DNA of 64,000 nt from Ferdinandcohnia sp036965045. Lineage in GTDB: Bacteria; Bacillota; Bacilli; Bacillales; Bacillaceae_L. The notes under the pieces were generated by a model that searched no databases, was not told the DNA's origin, and worked only from the letters and a program-made list of their open reading frames with translations. The DNA is taken from NCBI RefSeq assembly GCF_036965045.1, contig NZ_JBALOV010000006.1, positions 61,247 to 125,246 of the forward strand, written 5' to 3'. Each line of letters starts with the position of its first letter. The first letter of the stretch is position 1. Positions 42,687 through 51,615 of this stretch are shown piece by piece. A program made the translations under genes and the position numbers.

Positions 42687-44130
42687 GGATTTAGCGAATG
42701 ATTGGTTAATTGAGGCAACGATCGATTCCATCCAAGAAAAATATAAAAAAAATGAGTTAACGGCTAAACAAGTCGTGCTCATGTATTTACATAGAATTTC
42801 AAGCTATGACTCAGAATTAAAATCAATTATCGAGATAAACCCAGATGCCCTTCAAATCGCAATGATGCTAGATGCAGAACGAAAGGAAATCGGTCCCCGC
42901 GGACCACTTCACGGAATTCCTGTTCTACTTAAAGATAATTTAGATACAAATGATAAGATGCATACATCAGCAGGCTCTCTTGCATTGGCAGAGTCAAATG
43001 CCCCAGAGGATTCTTATGTTGCTTATCTTTTGAGAGAAGCTGGGGCCATTATATTAGGGAAAACAAATATGACTGAATGGGCGAATTTCATGACGCATGG
43101 AATGCCTAGCGGCTATAGTTCACGAGGTGGTCAAACATTAAATCCTTATGGACCGGGTAAGTTTGATGTTGGCGGTTCAAGCGCGGGATCTGGTTCGGCT
43201 ATTGCTGCAAATTTTGCAGTTGTAGCAGTTGGTACAGAAACATCAGGCTCGATTTTAAGTCCTTCTAGTCAAAACTCACTTGTAGGTATTAAACCTACAG
43301 TTGGTTTAGTAAGTCGCGCTGGGATTATTCCAATTTGCCATACACAGGATACAGCAGGTCCTATGGCTCGTACGGTGAAGGATGCAGCATCCCTGTTATC
43401 CGTAATTTCTGAAGTAGACGAACGTGATCCAATCACATACACAAGTCGAACCTTGCCTTCAGTTAATTTCACAGAATATTTAGATGCTGATGGGTTAAAA
43501 GGTGCAAGGATTGGGATAGCGAGAGAGGTTTATTTTGATTACCTTAGTGAAGAAAAACGAGCAGTTATGGATAAAGCCCTTAAAAAGCTTGAAGATCTTG
43601 GGGCAACTATCATAGAAAATGTCGTAATTCCGTCTTCTAGAAATAAGTGGAACCACGATGTCATGACCTATGAATTTAAAGTTGACCTAAACGCTTATTT
43701 ACGTAAATTGGACCCATCCATAAAAGTTCGTAATTTAGCTGACCTTATCAAATTTAATAAGGAAAATGAAGGGAAAATGCTAAAATATGGTCAACTTATT
43801 TTAGAAGAAGCAGAAAAAACGAGTGGTACATTGACAGAAAAAGAATATCTGGAAGCACTCGAGAATGATCAATACCATTCTACAGAAAATGGAATCGATT
43901 ATGTTTTGCAAGAGCACGATTTAGATGCGATTGTGTTTCCTAATAATATTGGAGCAGGCATTCCAGCTAAAGCTGGATATCCATCGATTACGGTTCCTGC
44001 TGGATACACTGCAGAAGGCGAACCAGTCGGAATTACGTTCACCGGAACCGCCTTTTCGGAAGGCTCATTAATTAAATTGGCTTATTCATTTGAGCAAGGA
44101 ACAAACTATCGTATTCCACCAAAACTATAA
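42667..44130 (+). CDS. Amidase-signature family hydrolase
   Basis: A 487-aa amidase with the Ser-cisSer-Lys triad: Lys in VLLKDNLDT, the signature GGSSAGSGSAIAANF and nucleophile Ser in GTETSGSI. The ATG at 42667 follows AAGGAG inside ytzI. It is longer than the GatA core and lacks GatB/C neighbours, so it is a stand-alone amidase, perhaps a peptide or aliphatic amidase. Substrate unknown. Confidence 0.88.
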   Translation: MENKILEDLANDWLIEATIDSIQEKYKKNELTAKQVVLMYLHRISSYDSELKSIIEINPDALQIAMMLDAERKEIGPRGPLHGIPVLLKDNLDTNDKMHTSAGSLALAESNAPEDSYVAYLLREAGAIILGKTNMTEWANFMTHGMPSGYSSRGGQTLNPYGPGKFDVGGSSAGSGSAIAANFAVVAVGTETSGSILSPSSQNSLVGIKPTVGLVSRAGIIPICHTQDTAGPMARTVKDAASLLSVISEVDERDPITYTSRTLPSVNFTEYLDADGLKGARIGIAREVYFDYLSEEKRAVMDKALKKLEDLGATIIENVVIPSSRNKWNHDVMTYEFKVDLNAYLRKLDPSIKVRNLADLIKFNKENEGKMLKYGQLILEEAEKTSGTLTEKEYLEALENDQYHSTENGIDYVLQEHDLDAIVFPNNIGAGIPAKAGYPSITVPAGYTAEGEPVGITFTGTAFSEGSLIKLAYSFEQGTNYRIPPKL

Positions 44131-44161
44131 AACCTCAGCCGATTATGGCTGAGGTTCTTTT
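44129..44161. terminator. Bidirectional terminator amidase / luxS
   Basis: AACCTCAGCC pairs with GGCTGAGGTT around a six-base loop, with TTCTTTTGG on the plus side. Confidence 0.75.
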
Positions 44162-44164
44162 GGA

Positions 44165-44638
44165 TTATCCGAAAACTTTATGAAGGTCTTCTTTTGATTG
44201 TGATAACCAGAAACGCATTAGGCGTTTGGCTCCATCTAAATCATGAAGCTTTGCTTGCCCACATTGAGTTTCATTGGCTGCTGGAATTTCTGTTATTTCT
44301 ACGGCACTTAGCATGGTTGCTTCAAGCAAATCAATGATTTCCGAAACAGTAGGCTCCCCACTTACAACTAAGTAATAGCCTGTTTGGCATCCCATTGGAG
44401 AGATATCTATGATATCAAAATGGTCATATTTCTCACAATGCTCACGAAGATTAAAAGCCAATAAATGCTCAAGAGTATGAATAACGTCTGGCTTCATCGC
44501 TTGTTTATTTGGCTGACAAAAACGTATATCAAATTTATTCACAACTCCATCTGTCCCAACTTTATGGACACCACAATGTCTTACATATGGAGCTTTTACG
44601 GCATTATGATCAAGTTCAAAGCTTTCTACTGATGGCAT
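44165..44638 (-). CDS. luxS: S-ribosylhomocysteine lyase
   Basis: A 157-aa LuxS enzyme that releases homocysteine from S-ribosylhomocysteine and makes the AI-2 precursor. The metal motif HTLEH is in DVIHTLEHLLAF and the catalytic cysteine in SPMGCQTGYY. The ATG at 44638 (MPSVESFELDHNAV) follows GGGAGTGAAG. The upstream GTG three codons earlier overlaps that site. Confidence 0.95.
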   Translation of the reverse strand: MPSVESFELDHNAVKAPYVRHCGVHKVGTDGVVNKFDIRFCQPNKQAMKPDVIHTLEHLLAFNLREHCEKYDHFDIIDISPMGCQTGYYLVVSGEPTVSEIIDLLEATMLSAVEITEIPAANETQCGQAKLHDLDGAKRLMRFWLSQSKEDLHKVFG

Positions 44639-44789
44639 TCTCTTCACTCCCTAACTTATTCTATATCTATCATAACGCTAATTCCGATTTTTTTCATCAA
44701 TTTAATTAGAATTAAACGTATAAAATGCTTTTATCCACCGCATATAGTATAGTATAAATATTAAAAACCTGTAAGGGAAGTAGAAAAAA

Positions 44790-45029
44790 TTGCTTCAAGC
44801 GTTATTTATAGGAATTATTCGTTTCTATCGAAAATTTATATCCCCACTAAAACCACCAACCTGTCGTTTTTATCCAACATGCTCCCAATATGGGCTTGAA
44901 GCGATCAAACGCTTTGGTGCAATTAAAGGTGGCTGGTTAACCATTAAACGATTAGTAAAATGCCATCCTCTTCATCCGGGTGGAATTGATTTTGTCCCAG
45001 AAAAAAAGGAAGGTAAACATCAGCATTGA
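44790..45029 (+). CDS. yidD: Membrane protein insertion efficiency factor YidD (YtjA)
   Basis: A 79-aa protein with the conserved YidD cysteine motif CRFYPTCSQYGLEAI and GGWLTIKRLVKCHPLHPGGIDFVP. It is thought to assist YidC-dependent membrane protein insertion at the inner face of the membrane. The start is TTG at 44790 after AAGGGAAG. Confidence 0.9.
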   Translation: MLQALFIGIIRFYRKFISPLKPPTCRFYPTCSQYGLEAIKRFGAIKGGWLTIKRLVKCHPLHPGGIDFVPEKKEGKHQH

Positions 45030-45043
45030 TGCTTGCCTTCCTT
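45006..45043. terminator. Bidirectional terminator yidD / YtkA-type gene
   Basis: AAGGAAGG with CCTTCCTT, and an inner CATCA/TGATG step, form a long hairpin ending in TTTCTTT on the plus side. It lies over the yidD 3' end. Confidence 0.7.
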
Positions 45044-45046
45044 TCT

Positions 45047-45814
45047 TTATTTTACAGTAGTGGTTTTTTCAAGATGTTCGTGGATTTCTCCTTTTTCAAG
45101 ATGAACTTGAATGTTGTAAGTACCAACATCCATAAAGGTATAATCAGACTGATAGACGCCATCATTGATTTCGTTTGCATCAATAAACTCATGCTTATCC
45201 GCGTCATCCTTCCAAATCTCAAATCGTACCCTTCCGTCAGTTAATGGAGTTCCTGATTGCTCAAAAGTTACTTGTAATGTATTTGCTTTCCCTTTTGAAT
45301 AGTCAGCCTCTAAAGGAAAGTCGATTGTAACATCGCCAGTACCATGATGATGCCCATCCGAATGATGATGACTGTTTTCTGTTGCCTCATCTGCAGGCTC
45401 ATCGTTCACATCGGGATTTCCAATGACTACCTCAACCTTAGGCATGGTATGCATGCTCCTAGCTGTTACGTGGGCAGTAACAAAATAAACACCCTCTGCA
45501 TCAAAGGTTTTAACAGCTGTATATTCGCCATCAGAAGTATGCTCTCCATCTAAAAACTCGCTTTCCTCACTGCCTTTTTGAGCAATTTCAAATTGAACCT
45601 CGTCCGCATCTTCAACCGATTCTTCCCCCTGTGTTACAAATGCGTGGAGGGTTACTTCGTTACCTGGGCTTATTGTTTCAGGGTCAATCTTAACTTCAAC
45701 TGAAATAGGAACTAATTCTTCCGTATTCGTATTTTTTATTTCCTTTTCATTATTACATGCTGCAAGCATCATAAATACAGCCATGAAAAGAAAAAGAATG
45801 CCTGTTTTTCTCAT
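45047..45814 (-). CDS. Lipoprotein with two YtkA-like domains and a His-rich linker
   Basis: A 255-aa lipoprotein (signal peptide ending LAAC, C20). Residues about 38-130 and 160-250 are two similar beta-sandwich YtkA-like domains; compare the endings EGVYFVTAHVTAR and VGTYNIQVHLEKG and the EFLDGEHTSDGEY / EFIDANEINDGVY match. They are joined by an acidic linker with SHHHSDGHHHG. B. subtilis YtkA has a single domain as far as I recall. The His cluster suggests metal, perhaps copper or zinc, binding outside the cell. Function unproven. Confidence 0.8.
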   Translation of the reverse strand: MRKTGILFLFMAVFMMLAACNNEKEIKNTNTEELVPISVEVKIDPETISPGNEVTLHAFVTQGEESVEDADEVQFEIAQKGSEESEFLDGEHTSDGEYTAVKTFDAEGVYFVTAHVTARSMHTMPKVEVVIGNPDVNDEPADEATENSHHHSDGHHHGTGDVTIDFPLEADYSKGKANTLQVTFEQSGTPLTDGRVRFEIWKDDADKHEFIDANEINDGVYQSDYTFMDVGTYNIQVHLEKGEIHEHLEKTTTVK

Positions 45815-45933
45815 TTATCTTCACCTCAACTACATGGTACAATAAAAGACCATTTATTCCTGTGTATTTTTTATGACATTCACCCTTCATCCATCTTAAC
45901 CAAACCTAGCTTTTTTAAAATCAAAAATATAAA

Positions 45934-45960
45934 AAAGAGGTCAAACACTCGACCCCTTTG
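45934..45960 (-). terminator. Terminator after the beta-carbonic anhydrase gene
   Basis: An imperfect stem, AGGGGTCGA with TTGACCTCT, is followed by TTTTTT on the minus strand. Confidence 0.6.
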
Positions 45961-45962
45961 TC

Positions 45963-46523
45963 TTACTTATAGCCGTTAATAACCACATCTAGTTTACCTG
46001 TTTCAGGGTTTATGACAAGCCCGTGAACAGGAACTCCTTGTGGAAGGAGTGGATGATTTTCTACCATTTCGACACTGTGACGGACACTTTCCTCCACGCT
46101 ACTAAAACCTTGAAACCATTCTTCGAGATTAATTCCAGAATACTTTATTGTATCAATTTTTGCTTGAGTAACGCCTCTATCCTTGATTTTATGTAAAATC
46201 GAATCTGCATCAAGTGCACTCATACCACAATCATGATGGCCAACAATGCAAATTTCGTCCGCATTCAAATCATAAACAGCAACTAAAATGCTTCTCATTA
46301 CACTTCCAAACGGGTGGGAAACAACGGCACCCGCAACCTTTAAAATTTTCACATCTCCATTTTTCATGTTCATTGCTTTTGGTAACAGCTCTATAAGGCG
46401 TGTATCCATACATGTTACGATCACCATTCTTTTATTTGGAAGCTTTGTTGTATGATATTTTTCATATTCCTTCGTTTCGACAAACTCTTTATTAAAATCC
46501 AATATATTATCCAATAGAGTCAT
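45963..46523 (-). CDS. ytiB: Beta-class carbonic anhydrase (YtiB)
   Basis: A 186-aa beta carbonic anhydrase with zinc ligands in VTCMDTRL (Cys plus the Asp-Arg dyad) and GHHDCGMS (His and Cys). It interconverts CO2 and bicarbonate in the cytoplasm. I use the ATG at 46523, seven bases after AAGGTG; a TTG two codons upstream is possible. A gamma-class relative lies at 31645-32163. Confidence 0.9.
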   Translation of the reverse strand: MTLLDNILDFNKEFVETKEYEKYHTTKLPNKRMVIVTCMDTRLIELLPKAMNMKNGDVKILKVAGAVVSHPFGSVMRSILVAVYDLNADEICIVGHHDCGMSALDADSILHKIKDRGVTQAKIDTIKYSGINLEEWFQGFSSVEESVRHSVEMVENHPLLPQGVPVHGLVINPETGKLDVVINGYK

Positions 46524-46660
46524 TTCCAATCACCTTTTTCTCTTTATTTCATTTTATTTTATCAAAAACTAGTCATTATTAATAACTTTTTAAGTAATTG
46601 GTTTTTAAATAGCTGAGATACTAAAAATAAAATTGTTTATTAAAAAAGTTTTTTGTTCTC

Positions 46661-46684
46661 AAATCGGAATTATTACGATATAAT
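46661..46684 (+). promoter_or_regulatory. Zur box over the znuA promoter
   Basis: The 21-bp inverted repeat at 46661-46681 (arms AAATCGGAAT and ATTACGATAT) agrees with the Bacillus Zur operator at 19 of 21 positions by my count. It overlaps TATAAT at 46679-46684, the probable -10. Zinc-loaded Zur should repress the gene. Confidence 0.8.
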
Positions 46685-46734
46685 ATGAAAGAATTTAATC
46701 AGTTGCCTTTTTGGTACTTGAGAGGAGACAATAC

Positions 46735-47664
46735 ATGAAAAAAATAAGCGGATACTTTGTGCTCCTTTTGTTAATCAGCCTTCTTTCGGCTTGCGGAGCA
46801 GAACAGAAAAATGTAGCAAACGAAGATGGGAAGCTATCGGTTTATACAACCGTATTTCCTTTAATAGATTTCGCACAAAAAATAGGTGGCGAAGATGTTA
46901 CGGTAAAAAGTGTATATCCACCAGGATCAGATGCCCATTCATTTGAGCCAACTCCAAGGGATATGACAGATATCGCGAGTGCAGATGCTTTTATATATAC
47001 AGGTGTTGGTGTGGAGGGCTTTGTCACTACTGCCCAAAAAACACTGAAAGACGAAAAAGTTTCATTAATTGAAGCTGGAGCTGGAATAGAATTTTTACAC
47101 TTGGAAGAAGAAGACCACCAAGATGATGAGCACAATCATGGTGATATCGATCCACATATTTGGTTGGACCCTATTTATTCAATTCAAATTGCGGAAAATA
47201 TAAAAGATGCCCTAATTGATTTAAATCCATCAGCTAAAGATATGTACGAAGAAAATTTCACAAAATTAAAGGAACAATTAGAAGCATTAAATACAGACTT
47301 CAAGGAAGTTGTGGACTCCGCTAAACGAAAAGAGATTGTAGTAGCACATTCTGCTTATGGCTATTGGGAAGCTCGATATGGGATCAAACAAATTAGTATA
47401 ACGGGGTATTCCCCAACGAATGAGCCATCACAAAAAGAACTCAAAAACCTCATCGAAGTGGTAAAGAAGCACAATCTTAAGTATATTCTATTCGAACAAA
47501 ATATATCATCAAAAATTGCGGAAACAGTTCAAAACGAAACCAATACAGAAAGTCTATATCTTCACAATTTAGAGGCTGTAACAAAACAAGAAATTGAAAG
47601 CAATGAAGATTATTTTAGTTTAATGAGGGAAAATCTAGATACGTTAAAAAATGCGCTAAATTAA
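46735..47664 (+). CDS. znuA: Zinc ABC transporter substrate-binding lipoprotein (ZnuA/AdcA)
   Basis: A 309-aa lipoprotein (lipobox LSAC) of the cluster A-I metal-binding family. Metal ligands are in GSDAHSFEPTP, DPHIWLDP and VVAHSAYGY, and a His/Asp-rich loop (EEEDHQDDEHNHGD) precedes the second, as in zinc-specific members. The ATG at 46735 follows AGAGGAGA. No permease or ATPase gene lies beside it, so it must use a ZnuBC encoded elsewhere. A Zur box lies over its promoter. Confidence 0.92.
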   Translation: MKKISGYFVLLLLISLLSACGAEQKNVANEDGKLSVYTTVFPLIDFAQKIGGEDVTVKSVYPPGSDAHSFEPTPRDMTDIASADAFIYTGVGVEGFVTTAQKTLKDEKVSLIEAGAGIEFLHLEEEDHQDDEHNHGDIDPHIWLDPIYSIQIAENIKDALIDLNPSAKDMYEENFTKLKEQLEALNTDFKEVVDSAKRKEIVVAHSAYGYWEARYGIKQISITGYSPTNEPSQKELKNLIEVVKKHNLKYILFEQNISSKIAETVQNETNTESLYLHNLEAVTKQEIESNEDYFSLMRENLDTLKNALN

Positions 47665-47758
47665 AACCATTCTTGGGATATGTTACTTGCATTCACACCT
47701 CTTCTCAAGGAGAAAATAAAGATGCTCGACAATATTCTTATAAATGAGGTGTAGTGCA

Positions 47759-47920
47759 TTGGCACAAGATGTATTATGTGAAGTGAATAATTGTCACTAC
47801 TGGGCAAAGGGCAATAAATGTAGCGCTGATTCCATCTATGTTGTCAGCCACTCAGGGAAAACAGCTTCAGAGCAGACGGAAACAGATTGTAAAACCTTTG
47901 TTCCAGAAGGCGAGATATAA
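47759..47920 (+). CDS. Small cysteine-containing protein, DUF1540 type
   Basis: TTG at 47759 follows GAGGTG at eight bases and opens a 53-aa frame: LCEVNNCHYWAKGNKCSAD near the N-terminus, then CKTFVPEGE near the C-terminus. The four cysteines in this arrangement match DUF1540 proteins, likely small metal- or zinc-binding proteins. A terminator follows. Its place between znuA and the ZIP gene suggests a zinc link, which is inference. Confidence 0.8.
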   Translation: MAQDVLCEVNNCHYWAKGNKCSADSIYVVSHSGKTASEQTETDCKTFVPEGEI

Positions 47921-47930
47921 AATATTTTTC

Positions 47931-47962
47931 ACAAAGGCAGCTGATGAGTCAGCTGTCTTTTT
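47931..47962 (+). terminator. Terminator after the DUF1540 gene
   Basis: GGCAGCTGA pairs with TCAGCTGTC around four bases, followed by TTTTT. Confidence 0.85.
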
Positions 47963-48017
47963 AGATTGTATCTAGGCTTACTTTTTTTAACATGTCGAAT
48001 TTTTTGAAATAAAATAA

Positions 48018-48046
48018 TTGACAAAATAAAAAAATCAACATATGAT
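48018..48046 (+). promoter_or_regulatory. SigA promoter of the ZIP transporter gene
   Basis: TTGACA and TATGAT are separated by exactly 17 bases, about 70 bases before the start codon. Confidence 0.8.
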
Positions 48047-48117
48047 ACTTTTAAAAGTTGCACAAAGGAAACATTTATTCATGTAGACAAAAAAACAGCT
48101 TGAGAGGAGAATAAGCG

Positions 48118-48927
48118 ATGTATGAGAATTTATTACTCGCTTTTGGCTTAACGCTTTTTGCCGGTCTTGCGACTGGTATTGGGAGCTTAATTTCCCTATT
48201 TACATCAAGAACAAACACGAAATTTCTTTCCTTGACACTCGGTTTCTCGGCAGGGGTTATGATATATGTATCCATGATTGAGATATTTGTCAAAGCAAAA
48301 GTTGCCTTAACATCTGAATTAGGGGAGCAAATGGGGAACTGGATGACCGTGATAGGCTTCTTTGGGGGAATGCTATTAATTGCGGTAATTGATAAATTTG
48401 TGCCTGCAAGCAGCAACCCACATGAGGTCAAAAAGGTTGAAGACATGAATCTCGCTTCACCAAAAGGGGAAGATGCGGCATTATTAAAAATGGGCACATT
48501 TACAGCTCTGGCTATCGGGATTCACAATTTTCCTGAAGGCATTGCAACATTTACCTCAGCTCTTCAAGACCCAGGGCTTGGAATCGCCATTGCTATTGCC
48601 GTAGCGATTCACAACATACCTGAAGGCATTGCTGTTGCCGTACCGGTTTATTTTGCAACAGGGGATAAAAAAAGAGCCTTTAAGCTCTCTTTCCTTTCCG
48701 GCCTAGCCGAACCTGTCGGGGCGATTGTAGCGTTCTTAATTTTAATGCCATTTTTAAATGATGTGATGTTCGGCATTATTTTTGCCGCTGTAGCAGGAAT
48801 TATGGTGTTTATTTCACTGGATGAATTGCTTCCAGCATCGAAACGCTATGACAGTGGCCATTTATCCATCTACGGATTAATTGCAGGTATGGCGGTCATG
48901 GCCTTAAGTCTATTGCTAATCTTATAA
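48118..48927 (+). CDS. zupT: ZIP-family metal transporter (ZupT)
   Basis: A 269-aa ZIP transporter with eight helices. The metal-binding helices are intact: HNFPEGIATF (near 138) and HNIPEGIAVAVP (near 164). It imports zinc and other divalent metals. The start MYENLLLAFGLTLFAGLATGIGSL is typical of ZupT. The ATG follows AGAGGAGA. No Zur box is evident in its own promoter. Confidence 0.92.
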   Translation: MYENLLLAFGLTLFAGLATGIGSLISLFTSRTNTKFLSLTLGFSAGVMIYVSMIEIFVKAKVALTSELGEQMGNWMTVIGFFGGMLLIAVIDKFVPASSNPHEVKKVEDMNLASPKGEDAALLKMGTFTALAIGIHNFPEGIATFTSALQDPGLGIAIAIAVAIHNIPEGIAVAVPVYFATGDKKRAFKLSFLSGLAEPVGAIVAFLILMPFLNDVMFGIIFAAVAGIMVFISLDELLPASKRYDSGHLSIYGLIAGMAVMALSLLLIL

Positions 48928-48956
48928 ACTTTATTCAAAGCATTGCCGTGAATATT

Positions 48957-50066
48957 TTAATATCTCAAAACCTTTATCTGTTTCGTTATTTCTTGAATCC
49001 ACTCACGGTCGACTTGATATCCAATTCCAGGCTGATCTGGAACGGCAATGCCTCCATTTTCAACCATTACTTCAGGAATGATCACATCCTTCCTCCAATA
49101 CCGAGAGGATGCTGAAATATCTCCAGGAATCGTGAAATTAGGAAGGCTTGCTAAGGCAATATTATGTGCTCTTGAAATTCCGGTTTCAAGCATCCCACCA
49201 CACCACACAGGAATATCATGTGATTTACATAGATCATGAATCCTGATTGCCTCAGTGATGCCGCCTACACGTCCGATTTTAATATTAATTACTTGGCAGC
49301 TCTTCATTTCGATTGCCTTTCTTGTATCTTCGGCTGACGTAATACTTTCATCTAAACAAATTGGGGTTGAAAGTTTCCCCTGTAGCTTCGCGTGGTCAAA
49401 GATATCATCCTCCGCTAGTGGCTGTTCAACCATCATTAAATTAAACTCATCCAAGGCTTTCAGTTTATTTATGTCCTCTAATGTATAGGCAGAGTTGGCA
49501 TCCACCATTAATGGCAAGGTTGGAAACTCACGTCGAATTTGTTTTAGAAGCTCATAATCCTGGCCAGGCTTGATTTTTATTTTGATTCGTTTATAGCCTG
49601 ACTTTACATGCTCAGCCATCTTATGCAAAACACGTTCGGTCGTATCAATGCTTACGACCACTCCTGAATCAACAAACTCTCTCGTCCCTCCCAATGCTTT
49701 AGATAATGGAATTCCTTGTTTTTTTGCATAAAGGTCCCACATCGCCATATCAAGACTTGCTTTCGCCATATTGTTACGTTTTACAAATTGCAAGCTTTTT
49801 TGTAGCTGTTGAGGGTGTTCATACTCTTCTTGTAAAACTTTCGGTATTAGATAGTCCTCAAGTAAATGCCAGCATGTTTTTATCGTCTCTTCGGTATACC
49901 ATGGTGACGAAAACGCAACAACCTCTCCCCATCCAACTACACCATCGATATCCTCCATTTCAACGAGAATACTTTCTCTGCTGTCAACCTTTCCCGTGCT
50001 TGTTACAAATGGAGAAAGGAGGCTTTGTTCTATGAGATGGAGCGTAACCTGGTTTACTTTAATCAT
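48957..50066 (-). CDS. menC: o-Succinylbenzoate synthase
   Basis: A 369-aa enolase-superfamily enzyme making o-succinylbenzoate in menaquinone synthesis. The catalytic lysine motif RIKIKIKPG, metal ligands in MVDANSAYT, ICLDES and the KIGRVGG lysine are present. The ATG at 50066 follows AAAGG and overlaps the menE stop by eight bases. It is the last gene of menFDHBEC. Confidence 0.93.
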   Translation of the reverse strand: MIKVNQVTLHLIEQSLLSPFVTSTGKVDSRESILVEMEDIDGVVGWGEVVAFSSPWYTEETIKTCWHLLEDYLIPKVLQEEYEHPQQLQKSLQFVKRNNMAKASLDMAMWDLYAKKQGIPLSKALGGTREFVDSGVVVSIDTTERVLHKMAEHVKSGYKRIKIKIKPGQDYELLKQIRREFPTLPLMVDANSAYTLEDINKLKALDEFNLMMVEQPLAEDDIFDHAKLQGKLSTPICLDESITSAEDTRKAIEMKSCQVINIKIGRVGGITEAIRIHDLCKSHDIPVWCGGMLETGISRAHNIALASLPNFTIPGDISASSRYWRKDVIIPEVMVENGGIAVPDQPGIGYQVDREWIQEITKQIKVLRY

Positions 50067-51537
50067 TGTTTTCATCCTTTATAAGGTCTATTAATTTACG
50101 GCGTAATAGCTTATTTGAGGCATTACGGGGAAGACGATTAACAAAATAGATTGATTTTGGAACCTTGAAACGTGCTAGCTTTTCATAACAAAAATCAATA
50201 ACTTCAGTTTCCGATACATGACTTCCTTCTTCTACCCGCACAAAAGCAACTGGTACCTGTCCCCATTTTTCATCATCCATACTTGTTACTCCCGCTTCAA
50301 TTATACTTGGATGAGCCAATAAAACCGCTTCAACCTCTGCAGGATAAATATTCTCTCCACCCGAAATGATCAAATCAGAGCGGCGATCCATTACAAAAAG
50401 GAAGCCTTCCTCATCCAAATAACCAATATCTCCAGTATAGAGCCAACCATTCACAATAGACTTCTTCGTTGCATCGAGTCGATTTAAATAGCCTTTTGTT
50501 ACATTTGGTGCCTTTACGATAATTTCGCCTACTTCATATGGATTTGCCTGTGCTCCCTCTTTTTCAATTTTGATTTGTACCGGAAAGAGGGGTTTGCCAG
50601 CAGATCCAAGCTTTGAAATACTGTATTCAGGGGCCAGTGTAACAACTTGTGATGCTGTCTCGGTCATTCCATAGGTTTGGAAAACAGGAATATTGTGCTC
50701 TATGCAATCTTCTAATAATGGTTTCGGTGCAGGTCCTCCTCCAAGGAGCATACATCTGAAACGTTCTGGATACTTTTCGTCGCCTAATGCCTCAAGCATT
50801 CTTGTAAGCATGACACTGACAACTGACATAATTGTCACGCCTTGATTCATAATTGCCTCATTTGCCTTTATCGGATTAAAGCTTTCATGAATGACAGCAG
50901 GAATTCCATAAATCACACTTCTGTACAAGATCGATAATCCACTTATATGAAACATAGGGACCGTGAGTAACCAGCAATCATCCTGGTGTAACCCCAGATT
51001 CAAACAGGAACCAACTGCGCTCCACCAGTGGTTTCCATAGGTGTGGATTACGCCTTTGGGCCTTCCTGTCGTACCAGAGGTATACATGATGGTATCAGTT
51101 TGGTCCAATGAATAGGATTCTTGGATCTTACATTCTTTTTCTGGGTATTGTTGCAGTTCTTTCACCAGTACTTTTTCGATGTCGAGGTCGGTTATTTTTT
51201 CAATTAATTCATCTTCAGTTATGATCATTTTCGTTTCTGAATCGCTTACTTGAAATTCTAGCTCAGTACTTGTTAGTTTAGTGTTTAAGAGTACCGTTAC
51301 TGCACCAATATATTTTAATGCGTGAATAATCTCCACCATTTCGACGCTATTCTTCATAAGGACAGAAACTATATCTCCTTGTTGAATACCTGCAAATGTA
51401 AATTGATTAGCCTTTTTTACTACATTTTTATGTAAATCTGAAAATGAAATTTCATCATATTCTGTTTTAATGGCAATTCGATTGGGTGTTAAAGAAGCTC
51501 GTTGCTTAAGCCAATTTGGAATCTCGATAGAATTCAT
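50059..51537 (-). CDS. menE: o-Succinylbenzoate-CoA ligase
   Basis: A 492-aa adenylate-forming ligase activating o-succinylbenzoate. The AMP-binding motif IMYTSGTTGRPKGV, then TYGMTETASQV, YTGDIG and GGENIYPAEVE are intact. I use the ATG at 51537 (MNSIEIPNWLKQRASLTPNR), after TAGGAG; the 21 codons upstream in frame run into the terminator hairpin between menB and menE and are unlikely to be coding. Confidence 0.93.
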   Translation of the reverse strand: MNSIEIPNWLKQRASLTPNRIAIKTEYDEISFSDLHKNVVKKANQFTFAGIQQGDIVSVLMKNSVEMVEIIHALKYIGAVTVLLNTKLTSTELEFQVSDSETKMIITEDELIEKITDLDIEKVLVKELQQYPEKECKIQESYSLDQTDTIMYTSGTTGRPKGVIHTYGNHWWSAVGSCLNLGLHQDDCWLLTVPMFHISGLSILYRSVIYGIPAVIHESFNPIKANEAIMNQGVTIMSVVSVMLTRMLEALGDEKYPERFRCMLLGGGPAPKPLLEDCIEHNIPVFQTYGMTETASQVVTLAPEYSISKLGSAGKPLFPVQIKIEKEGAQANPYEVGEIIVKAPNVTKGYLNRLDATKKSIVNGWLYTGDIGYLDEEGFLFVMDRRSDLIISGGENIYPAEVEAVLLAHPSIIEAGVTSMDDEKWGQVPVAFVRVEEGSHVSETEVIDFCYEKLARFKVPKSIYFVNRLPRNASNKLLRRKLIDLIKDENND

Positions 51538-51570
51538 CTTTTTCAAATCTCCTAGCGTAAAACTAAAATG

Positions 51571-51604
51571 TAAAAAACAGCTTGATGAAATCTTCATCAA
51601 GCTG
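51571..51604 (-). terminator. Terminator inside the men operon, between menB and menE
   Basis: A perfect 11-base stem, CAGCTTGATGA / TCATCAAGCTG, with a five-base loop is followed by TTTTTT on the minus strand. It lies 12 bases past menB, and menE starts about 35 bases further on. It may cap menB expression separately from menEC. Confidence 0.8.
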
Positions 51605-51615
51605 CGAGAAAAATA

